From Halomarina oriensis (GTDB taxonomy: Archaea > Halobacteriota > Halobacteria > Halobacteriales > Haloarculaceae), in NCBI RefSeq assembly GCF_009791395.1, contig NZ_WSZK01000038.1, forward strand, positions 28,144 to 92,143: a stretch of DNA of 64,000 nucleotides, in the 5' to 3' direction. The position numbers and the translations under genes are program-made. Of the stretch, positions 28,113 to 36,307 are shown one piece after another. The notes below the pieces were generated by a model. That model saw only the letters and a list, made by a program, of their open reading frames with translations. It was not told the origin of the DNA and searched no databases. Each line of letters starts with the position of its first letter. The first letter of the stretch is position 1.

Positions 28113-31100
28113 TTATCGGTTGTTGTAGGTTTCGAGGATGTCGTTGTACTTCCACTCGGGCTGAATCGGGAGCTGTGCATCGACGTCGCGCAGGCTGCGC
28201 ATCGCAGACTGTGGCAGGCGGTCGCTGGTCCACTGGCGATCGCTCAACTGAACCTCCGAGACCGACAGCTCCGTGAGTTCCATTGTGTCCACCCGGAACT
28301 CCTCGGGCAACTGGTCGCCTCCGTACATGTTGACGAGGATGTCTTCGATCTCGCTGTCGTCAACCGTCGCCAGGAAGTCCTCGGCCTGGTTTCCGAAGAA
28401 CAGCCGACCGGCGTCCTCCGAGTACATGTAGTGGTTGAGCAACAGAGACATGAACAGTCCCGGATGGGTGCGCTTGACGCTGTTTTTCGCCCAGCGGTTC
28501 ACCGACACCGGTTCGACCAGCCGGTCGAGGAACTGGTGGTACTTCTCGAAGAAGTGGTAGTGACTCAGGTCCCGTTCACGGATGGGGTGGAGGACGTTGA
28601 ACACCAGGCCGGGGTGCGAGCGACCTGCCCGCGAACTGGACTGAATGTACTCCGCGGTTGCGCGTGGCATCCCGAAGAAGACCATCATGTTGAACCGGTC
28701 AACGTCCACGCCGTGGCTGATCATGCTGGTCGCAGTTACGGCGTTGGGTCGGTAGGCTAGCAGCCAGGCAAGCCCCTCACGGACCTCGGGGGAGGCTGCC
28801 CGCATCGCCACGCGGAACTCCTGTCTCGGCGAACGATCCGGGTCAAGTTCCGCGGCCAGCAGGTCACGGAGCTCGGTGACCTCCGGTATGATATCCTCGT
28901 CGAGGACGTCGTCATCGCCGAGTTCTCGGAGCAGCTGTTCGTCCGCGTCCTCCTGCCACGGGTCGTCCAGTCGGTCGAGAATCGTCTGGACCTTCTCAAA
29001 GGGCGTCCCGCCCGTCATCCGCTCAGAGTTGAGCGGTGGGCGGCCCTCGCCGCGGAGGTAGGCGTTAAGCTGGCTGACGAACGACTGATCGAGACGGTCG
29101 CCGTCCTTCTTCGACAGCAGGTAGGTCAGACTCGTGCTGTAGAGCGTAAGGCTGTCGATGACCTCGGCGATCGAGTCCGCCGCCAGCGGTTCGGTCGTGT
29201 CGGTCCCCTCGAGCGCGACACCTGTCAGAAGGTCCTCTGGCGATTCCATTGCCAGATGCAGGAGGTCCTGTACCTCCTCGTGGAACGTGAACAGGATGTC
29301 GATGATCGAATTGATGTGGGTCTTCCCGTGTGGGATGAGCCCCAGGTAGTAGCGCTGGGTCTCTGGCTGTTCCTTCGCGTAGAAGTTCTCGCGCAGGTAC
29401 GGCCCCGGAGACGGGAACCGTTCAGCCGGGCGCAGGAACAGGTGGTAGACCTGGTCCTCGTACGCGGTGATGGTTGCGGTTGGCGCGAGAATCTTCGTCT
29501 TCCCGGCGTCCACGAGTTCCTGAAGCGTCTGTACACCGGTCTCGTAGTGACCGTCGAAACTGCCAACGCTCTCCTCGAGCAGGTGCAGTTCGTCGGGGAC
29601 CATCAGCGAGGGCGCGGGGTCGTAGACGTCGATTGGCGACGCCATGAGCTCGAACTCGTCCCGGTCGATGTCACAGCCGTACTTCTCGGTACACTCGCCG
29701 AGGCTGGCGAACCCGTGCCGTGGACACTCATACTCCATCTCGCCGGTGAGGATGTGGGCCATCTTCCGCTGGTAGCCAACGGCGGTGATCTTGTCGATGG
29801 TTCCGGCGAGGATGCTCGGTGCGTAGCGGTAGAGTTCGTTGTCGACGACGTGGATCGGGAGTTCGTCCTCCGCGTACACCTCGTTGATGTCGGTCTCGCG
29901 CTGTTGCCACGCGCACTCGAAGGGGTTCCCCTGGCAGGCATGAGCGAGACGATGGTTGTCGGTGACCTGCATCTCTACCCGGGACCCGCAGACCGGACAG
30001 CTCGGGACGACCTTCGCGTCCTCGCGGAGGCTTGCGTCCTGCTTGTAGCGACTGTAGTTGTCGTTGTTGTAGCCGGTGAGAGCGTTTGGTGTGTTCTTCT
30101 TGCCGACGAGGAAGCCGACGCTGAACGGACGGGACGGACGGCTCCCGATGTCGGGTTGTTCACGCCGGACGAGGTCCGCGTACATGATGGTCTCCGACAT
30201 CCGCTGGAGTTGCTGGAGAGACAGCAACCGGAGCGGGAACCGCGTCCACGTGGTGACGCCGAAGTGCTTCCCGCGGATGCGGTCGAAGAACATGTTCCAG
30301 ATGGCGACCCCGAAGAACGCCTCCGATTTCCCACCACCAGTGGGGAACCAGAGGACATCGACCACCTCGAGCGCTCCCTCTGCGTTCTCGAAGCGCTCGC
30401 CGAGTGACTCCTCGTCGCGCCAGCTGATCTCGTCCCACTCGTCATATTCCCGGCCCGCGATGTCGGGGACGAGCATAACGATGAACACCAGTTGGAACAG
30501 TCGCCACGTATCGAAGTCGTGCATCCGGTCCATCGACTCGTTCATCAACTCGAACGCGCGACCAACGTCGTCCGGGTGTTCGTGGAGGACTCGGATGCCG
30601 CGCCGGAAGCGCGCGATTTCCCGCTCAAACGCCTCGCGGTCTTCATCGAAGTCCTCACGATCAGCCTCCGTCCAGTCCTCGCGCTTCTGGTATTCGCTAA
30701 GCGCTGCGGGGTAGGCCGTTTCGAGGTAGTCGTCCATCGCGTCGGCGACAGTATCGAGGACCTCGTACCCACCTCCCTGGAGGTCTGCGAGTTCACTGAA
30801 CGCCGGATTCACACCACGGTCGGCTGACTCGTAGACGAGCTGGCGGTACTCGGGGATGAACTCTGTGCGGAGGTGACTGGTGTGCGGGTTGGCACGAGGA
30901 GCCGAACGCCCCGGCGTTTTCCCCGCACCCGTCGTCTCCTCGTAGTCGGGAGCGTTGATGGTGCAGTTCCGGCCGTGCCCCCACAGGTCCCGGTTGTACC
31001 GGAAGTCCTCGGGGAGGGGGTCGAAGGTGAACGGGACGAACTCGAGGGAGCCCTCTGTCTGGAACTCGAGTTCCACCTCGAACAGCGTCGGGTCGCGGAT

Positions 31101-31925
31101 GGTGTAGACGTGGTCCCGCTTCGTCTGCTCGCCGGTGTTCGTCACCTCGATGTCCAGTAGCAGTTCGCCGTTCTGGCTCTCGCGGTCCTCGGTGGTCGTC
31201 ACCTGAAGGTCCATGTCCCATTCGGGCAGTGCTGGCGTCCCCTCTCGATCATTGAGGTACTCGGTGTACGCTGTCTCGCTCTCGAGGGCGTGGGCGGGAA
31301 CGTCGTCGTCAGGCTTCTCCTCACCGTTGTCGAGGTAGATGTCGCCCCGGGCTGCCGCCTGCTGACGCGCGTTTTCGACGGCGTCACTGATCGCCTCGGT
31401 GGCACGGTCACGGATGGCCTGTGGCGTGTTGCGGGTCGCCTCGGCGATCTCCTCGAACGGGATCTCGATGGAGGGGACGTCGAGTTCGAGACGCTCGAAG
31501 ACGGGAAGGAGGTTCGTCTTGGCAGTCTCAGCATCCTCCCGGTCGGCGAGTGAGATGTAGTCGTCGCGCTGGTCCATCTCCTCGAAGGTTGGGTTGACCC
31601 GCACCCAGACGCTCGCCGAGATGTCGATGGTCAGCACATCACTTTCCGAACCGTTCCGGACGCGGGTCATGGTCCCGAGCGCGTACGGCTCCATCTTCGA
31701 CTGGAGGTCGTCGTCGTCACTGCCCTCGACCCTGTCCGCGTCGTGGGCTGCGAGCGCACCAGCGAAGAACCGGTCGCTTGGGAAGTCGCGCTTCACCCGA
31801 TGGGGTTCGTCGTCGGTGTCGAGATTCCCGCTGACGCGGTCTGTGATTCGCTTTCGCAGGTGGCGAGCGATGCGTTCTTCGTCGCCGGGAGGGTCGGCCC
31901 CCGAGCCAGATAGTTCACCTGACAT
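28113..31925 (-). CDS. drmA: DISARM helicase DrmA
   Basis: A 1270-residue SF2-type helicase. Walker A is PTGGGKS (about residue 530), the Walker B variant is PDELHLLEES (about 777, DELH instead of DEAH), the TAT motif is APTATITAY, and motif VI is QSSSRAGRS (about 1098). A four-cysteine insert between motifs I and II (CPVCGS ... CQGNPFEC) and a long N-terminal region are typical of DrmA. In DISARM, DrmA-DrmB senses and loads on invading DNA. It is the first gene of the left-reading operon, with a TATA-like catatag on the plus strand at 31956-31962 placed for a short leader. Confidence 0.92.
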   Translation of the reverse strand: MSGELSGSGADPPGDEERIARHLRKRITDRVSGNLDTDDEPHRVKRDFPSDRFFAGALAAHDADRVEGSDDDDLQSKMEPYALGTMTRVRNGSESDVLTIDISASVWVRVNPTFEEMDQRDDYISLADREDAETAKTNLLPVFERLELDVPSIEIPFEEIAEATRNTPQAIRDRATEAISDAVENARQQAAARGDIYLDNGEEKPDDDVPAHALESETAYTEYLNDREGTPALPEWDMDLQVTTTEDRESQNGELLLDIEVTNTGEQTKRDHVYTIRDPTLFEVELEFQTEGSLEFVPFTFDPLPEDFRYNRDLWGHGRNCTINAPDYEETTGAGKTPGRSAPRANPHTSHLRTEFIPEYRQLVYESADRGVNPAFSELADLQGGGYEVLDTVADAMDDYLETAYPAALSEYQKREDWTEADREDFDEDREAFEREIARFRRGIRVLHEHPDDVGRAFELMNESMDRMHDFDTWRLFQLVFIVMLVPDIAGREYDEWDEISWRDEESLGERFENAEGALEVVDVLWFPTGGGKSEAFFGVAIWNMFFDRIRGKHFGVTTWTRFPLRLLSLQQLQRMSETIMYADLVRREQPDIGSRPSRPFSVGFLVGKKNTPNALTGYNNDNYSRYKQDASLREDAKVVPSCPVCGSRVEMQVTDNHRLAHACQGNPFECAWQQRETDINEVYAEDELPIHVVDNELYRYAPSILAGTIDKITAVGYQRKMAHILTGEMEYECPRHGFASLGECTEKYGCDIDRDEFELMASPIDVYDPAPSLMVPDELHLLEESVGSFDGHYETGVQTLQELVDAGKTKILAPTATITAYEDQVYHLFLRPAERFPSPGPYLRENFYAKEQPETQRYYLGLIPHGKTHINSIIDILFTFHEEVQDLLHLAMESPEDLLTGVALEGTDTTEPLAADSIAEVIDSLTLYSTSLTYLLSKKDGDRLDQSFVSQLNAYLRGEGRPPLNSERMTGGTPFEKVQTILDRLDDPWQEDADEQLLRELGDDDVLDEDIIPEVTELRDLLAAELDPDRSPRQEFRVAMRAASPEVREGLAWLLAYRPNAVTATSMISHGVDVDRFNMMVFFGMPRATAEYIQSSSRAGRSHPGLVFNVLHPIRERDLSHYHFFEKYHQFLDRLVEPVSVNRWAKNSVKRTHPGLFMSLLLNHYMYSEDAGRLFFGNQAEDFLATVDDSEIEDILVNMYGGDQLPEEFRVDTMELTELSVSEVQLSDRQWTSDRLPQSAMRSLRDVDAQLPIQPEWKYNDILETYNNR

Positions 31926-31955
31926 CTTGCGTTTCGCTAGATTACGGCTACCCTA

Positions 31956-31962
31956 CATATAG
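31956..31962 (-). promoter_or_regulatory. TATA-like box of the drmA operon
   Basis: ctatatg on the minus strand, 34 nt from the drmA ATG, next to the intergenic inverted repeats. Confidence 0.5.
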
Positions 31963-31969
31963 CTTCGGG

Positions 31970-32012
31970 TCAGATTGGCGTCTATTAGTGCATTAGCACG
32001 ACGCCAATCTGA
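31970..32012. repeat. perfect inverted repeat in the divergent drm promoter
   Basis: Two 13-bp arms (TCAGATTGGCGTC at 31970-31982 and its complement at 32000-32012) are separated by 17 bp that contain a smaller nested hairpin (GTGC-ATTA-GCAC, 31988-31999). It lies just upstream of the drmA TATA box. It could be an operator for both divergent operons or a transcribed hairpin. Confidence 0.7.
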
Positions 32013-32020
32013 ACGACAGT

Positions 32021-32084
32021 GGCCGCGCGGGTGAGCACGCGCAGCGCTCACCCGCGTGCGCGAGCGCTCACGCGCGAAGCGGCC
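32021..32084. repeat. GC-rich nested palindrome upstream of drmMI
   Basis: An outer GGCCGC/GCGGCC pair (32021-32026 with 32079-32084) encloses an 11-bp perfect hairpin (CGCGGGTGAGC at 32026-32036 with its complement at 32046-32056). It sits immediately before the drmMI TATA-like box and could extrude as a cruciform. Confidence 0.6.
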
Positions 32085-32095
32085 GTACATCTCAA

Positions 32096-32105
32096 CTATT
32101 ATATG
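32096..32105 (+). promoter_or_regulatory. TATA-like box of the drmMI operon
   Basis: ctattatatg on the plus strand about 70 nt before the drmMI ATG at 32171, giving a predicted leader of roughly 40 nt. Confidence 0.5.
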
Positions 32106-32170
32106 TCAGTGGTGTCGCTGGTTGAATATCCACCAGGGGCGCTGCTCCGGTGTCTCCTGATCCACCACAC

Positions 32171-35100
32171 ATGTCGGAACAATCTCGTCCATACCGCACG
32201 AACCGCGATCTCTTCTCCAACCACTACCTCACGAACCACCTGCGCCAGACCGAGCCCTGGCAGAGTGTTGACGATGAGGAAGTCCGAGAGGCCTACGACG
32301 AGATTCGAACGCTCTGGGAGGACAGAGAGGGCCGTGTTGACGACTACAACGAGGCACAGCTGGAGCGGAACTTCATCCGACTCATATTCGACCTTCTCAA
32401 CATCCCGTTCGAGATTGAGGAGACGGTCATGCGGAACGCTCGCCGTCCGGACTACGGGTTCTTCCCGAGTGCTGACGCAGCGGACGCGGCCTTCGACCGT
32501 GACGACTTCTACGAGGAAGCGATTGCTGTCGCCGACGCCAAGCGCTGGGGACGCAAGCTCGACACTCGTGGTGAGGAGAAGCGCGACTTCGAGAACCCGA
32601 GCTACCAGATTCACGCCTACCTCCAAGAGACCCCCGTGCAGTGGGCCGTCCTGACCAACGGTGAACACTGGCGACTCTACTACGGGCCGACCAGCCACCG
32701 ACTGGACTCCTACTACGAGATCGATCTCCCCGAAATCCTCCGATACGTCGAGGAAGAGGGCAATCTGAAGGACTTCAAGGACTTCTACCTGTTCTTCCAG
32801 CAGGAGGCGTTTCTTCCTGACCAGTCGGGAGACTGCTTCCTCGACGACGTCTACGACGAGTCGAGCGTCTTCGCGGAGGCAATCGGTGAGGACCTCCAAG
32901 AGAACATCTACGAGGCCATCCGTGTTCTGGCCGAAGGGTTCCTCGACACGAACGACGACCTCGACGAGGACGACCTGCCGTTAATCCACGACAGTTCGCT
33001 CATCTACCTGTACCGTCTCATTTTCGTCCTCTACGCGGAGAGTGAAGGACGTGACCTCCTGCCCACAGAGAACGAGATCTACAGTGCAAGCTACAGTCTG
33101 AATGACCTGAAACAGACGGTCACTGACAAGCGTAAAGCAACACAGCAGCACTACCAGACCTGGCAGACCAACCTGTGGGACCGCCTCGAGGAACTGTTCG
33201 TCCTCATCGACCAAGGGAGCCAGGGAATGGACATTCCGAAGGACCAACTCTACGTTCCCGCGTACAATGGTGGGCTCTTCCGAACCAATCCCGGCCCGGA
33301 CGATAGTCAAGAGGCCCTGTTCCTCGCGTCCCACGAGGCTGACGACGCCCACCTCGCAGAAGTCATCGAACTCCTCACCCGCCGAGATGCAGACGAGGGC
33401 GATGGTCAGGTCTTCGTGGATTACTCCTCGCTCGACGAACGCCACCTCGGGTCGATTTACGAGGGGCTGCTCGAGTACAGAATTGACGTTGCCGATGAAC
33501 CACTGACAGTTGAGGACGGCGAGTACTCACCCGCCGTAGACGATGACGAAGTTGTTGTTCCGGAAGGCGACGTATTCCTCCGTACGGACGATGGTGAGCG
33601 GAAGACCACAGGGTCGTACTACACACCCGAGTACGTTGTCGAGTACATCGTCGATGAAACGCTCGGCCCACTCGTTGACGATATTCGGTCGGACCTCGTC
33701 TCCGAAAGTGCCGACACGACCCACGAGCGCGAGGGCTTTGCCGGGGAGTTCGCGGACCGTGTGTTCGACCTGAAGGTTCTCGACCCTGCGATGGGGAGTG
33801 GACACTTCCTCGTGAACGCAGTAGACTATCTCGCCCGGGAGATCATCGACGCCCAAGAGAGGCAGGATTACCAGGCCGTCGAGTCCGGAGATGAGGACGC
33901 AATTAGCGACCCGACCACCGAAGATGGCGAGTTACGGGACATCAACTGGGCACGCCGAAAAGTTGCCCAACAGTGTCTTTACGGAGTGGACGTGAATCCG
34001 CTTGCTACGGAGCTGGCAAAGGTGTCGTTGTGGCTGCGGACACTTGCTGCCGAGCAACCACTGGCGTTCCTTGATCACCACCTCAAGACGGGCAACTCTC
34101 TCATCGGCAGTGACATTGAGGACGTTCTGAGCGCCGAGAACCAAGGGACTGGTCAGACCCAGCTCACCGACTGGATGGAGCAAGCTCGCCAACGTGCGCT
34201 TGAACACGTTATGGAGCGCTTCACCGATCTTCTCTCCATCGACAACGAGACGCTGGAAGATATCAAAGAGATGGAAGAAGTCTACGAGGAAGTACGTAGT
34301 GACGCACTCTACCAGCACCTCCTTGCTATGGCAAATGTATACACCGCCGCTGAGTTCGGTCTCTTGGTCCCCGACGACGCTGAAAAGCAGATGGCAGAGG
34401 CCCTCCGTGACGATTCTTGGTCTGATATTGAGAATAAGAGTTGGTTCCAAGAAGCACAAACGATGGCTGAAAAGAATTCCTTCTTCCACTGGGAACTGGA
34501 GTTCCCTGTTGCGTTCTATGGAGAAGGAGGGGAGCGGGTAACAGACGCTGGGTTTGATGCGGTTATCGGGAACCCACCATACGTCCGAATGGAGGAATTC
34601 AAATCTGCAAAGACCTACTTAGAGATAGAGTACACAACACATGCTGCGCGAACTGATTTGTACGTGTACTTTATTGAGCAGTCACTAGATGTTCTTCGTA
34701 GCCAAGGAGAGTATGGGTCAATAGTTTCAAATAAATTTATAAGGGCCAATTATGGACGCACTATACGAAAAATCCTTGGTGAGTCAACAAATGTCCGAGA
34801 GATCGTTGATTTTGGGGGATTGCCTGTTTTCCCCGACGCGACGGTCCGATCATCGATACTGTTGACCCAAAAGACGAGCCCAACTCCTCACCCCCTCCGA
34901 TACACTGCAATCGAATCCCTCTCATTCAGTTCGTTACCAGAGGCGGTTGAAGAGTTTGGTGTGGATGTCGATGCAACCAATATTCAGGACGATGAATGGA
35001 GGCTTGTCAGTAAGTCCATATCGAACTTGATGGAGAAGATAGAGACAGATGGTATCCAATTAGCTCGGTTTGAAGGTGGTACGCAGGTATGCCGTGGCAT

Positions 35101-36307
35101 TGTGACTGGTCGGAACGAAGCATTCTTTATTGATGAATCGGAGCGACAGTCGCTCATTGAGTCTGACTCAAAGAGTGAAGAAGTCATTCACCCACTTGTG
35201 CGAGGTGAGGACATTCGGCCATATCACATTGGGTCCACTGAGTCCCACATCATATATCTAACAGAAGAGACAAACATCGACCGGTATCCTGCCGTCGAGG
35301 AACACCTCGAAGAGTACAGAAAAGGTCTAGAAAGTCGCGCCACTGAGCAGAGGTGGTTCGAGTTACAGCAACCACAAGAGGCGTACATTGAATTTTTCGA
35401 GGGGAGCAAAATCCTCTATCCAGAGATTGCTCCTGAGACGCGATTCGCCTACGACAAGGGTCCGCTTTATCCAAACAACAAGTGTTTCTTCATTCCGACA
35501 GACGACCAATATCTTGTAGCTGTGCTGAACAGTTCTCTGTCCCTCTTCTACCTCCAGCAAGTCGTCGCCAAGCTGGAAGGGTCGTCGTCGGACAGCCTCT
35601 ACTACGAATTCAGATCACAGTATATGGAAAAATTCCCAGTGCCCAACACAGAAAAGGACGATGGCGAACTCGCAGCCTTGGCTGATGAAATGAGCCAACT
35701 TTCGGACAGGCGAGCGTCTCTCAATCTCAACCTGCTCGATTATCTTGGCAACTACTCTGAGGGCGCAAATCTGCCGAATATTGGGATATTCCAGCCAGCG
35801 TCAGTAAATATTCTTGAAGAGACCACAGAGGAGTACGAGAAGCTCCAAGTGGGGAACGTCCGCACTACGCGAGATGGTCACACTGTGACCATTGAAGCCA
35901 CTGCCCGCTACAAGCCGGGAGACGAAGATGCGTTCGAGACGGACAGGTGGGGATATACGGAAACCGACTACGTCGAAGCATTCACACTTTCGGATCTTAC
36001 CGACAAGGAGGCCGTGCTCGTGGAGGCATTCGTCCCTGTTTCCGTCGAAAGAGAGATTGGTGGGTTCCGTAACAACGCCACGAAGACGAACACCCTCATC
36101 GACCGTTTGAAGGGTATCATGCTCCCCGACATCAACGACATTGAAGACGATCTTGATCGGTACATCAGCAACAAGGGGCAAGCGGAGGAACTTGATGAAG
36201 AGATCAAGAACATCAATCGCCTCATTGACGAGGCTGTCTACAACCTGTACGATCTTACGGAGGACGAAATCGAACTCGTAGAGCAAACAGTAAACAGCGA
36301 TGAATGA
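32171..36307 (+). CDS. drmMI: DISARM adenine methylase DrmMI, type IIG-like with N-terminal PD-(D/E)xK candidate
   Basis: A 1378-residue protein. The N6-adenine methylase core has motif I DPAMGSGHF (538-546) and motif IV NPPYVRM (about 800), followed by a C-terminal target-recognition region. The N-terminal 250 residues contain Asp94 (RPDYGFF) and Asp122-x-Lys124 (VADAKRW) with the strand order of a PD-(D/E)xK nuclease, as in type IIG enzymes such as Eco57I. DrmMI marks host DNA in class 1 DISARM. The ATG at 32171 (MSEQSRPYRT) is preferred over a GTG seven codons upstream. Bases about 34560-35500 are clearly AT-richer than the rest. It overlaps drmD by 8 nt. Confidence 0.9.
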   Translation: MSEQSRPYRTNRDLFSNHYLTNHLRQTEPWQSVDDEEVREAYDEIRTLWEDREGRVDDYNEAQLERNFIRLIFDLLNIPFEIEETVMRNARRPDYGFFPSADAADAAFDRDDFYEEAIAVADAKRWGRKLDTRGEEKRDFENPSYQIHAYLQETPVQWAVLTNGEHWRLYYGPTSHRLDSYYEIDLPEILRYVEEEGNLKDFKDFYLFFQQEAFLPDQSGDCFLDDVYDESSVFAEAIGEDLQENIYEAIRVLAEGFLDTNDDLDEDDLPLIHDSSLIYLYRLIFVLYAESEGRDLLPTENEIYSASYSLNDLKQTVTDKRKATQQHYQTWQTNLWDRLEELFVLIDQGSQGMDIPKDQLYVPAYNGGLFRTNPGPDDSQEALFLASHEADDAHLAEVIELLTRRDADEGDGQVFVDYSSLDERHLGSIYEGLLEYRIDVADEPLTVEDGEYSPAVDDDEVVVPEGDVFLRTDDGERKTTGSYYTPEYVVEYIVDETLGPLVDDIRSDLVSESADTTHEREGFAGEFADRVFDLKVLDPAMGSGHFLVNAVDYLAREIIDAQERQDYQAVESGDEDAISDPTTEDGELRDINWARRKVAQQCLYGVDVNPLATELAKVSLWLRTLAAEQPLAFLDHHLKTGNSLIGSDIEDVLSAENQGTGQTQLTDWMEQARQRALEHVMERFTDLLSIDNETLEDIKEMEEVYEEVRSDALYQHLLAMANVYTAAEFGLLVPDDAEKQMAEALRDDSWSDIENKSWFQEAQTMAEKNSFFHWELEFPVAFYGEGGERVTDAGFDAVIGNPPYVRMEEFKSAKTYLEIEYTTHAARTDLYVYFIEQSLDVLRSQGEYGSIVSNKFIRANYGRTIRKILGESTNVREIVDFGGLPVFPDATVRSSILLTQKTSPTPHPLRYTAIESLSFSSLPEAVEEFGVDVDATNIQDDEWRLVSKSISNLMEKIETDGIQLARFEGGTQVCRGIVTGRNEAFFIDESERQSLIESDSKSEEVIHPLVRGEDIRPYHIGSTESHIIYLTEETNIDRYPAVEEHLEEYRKGLESRATEQRWFELQQPQEAYIEFFEGSKILYPEIAPETRFAYDKGPLYPNNKCFFIPTDDQYLVAVLNSSLSLFYLQQVVAKLEGSSSDSLYYEFRSQYMEKFPVPNTEKDDGELAALADEMSQLSDRRASLNLNLLDYLGNYSEGANLPNIGIFQPASVNILEETTEEYEKLQVGNVRTTRDGHTVTIEATARYKPGDEDAFETDRWGYTETDYVEAFTLSDLTDKEAVLVEAFVPVSVEREIGGFRNNATKTNTLIDRLKGIMLPDINDIEDDLDRYISNKGQAEELDEEIKNINRLIDEAVYNLYDLTEDEIELVEQTVNSDE

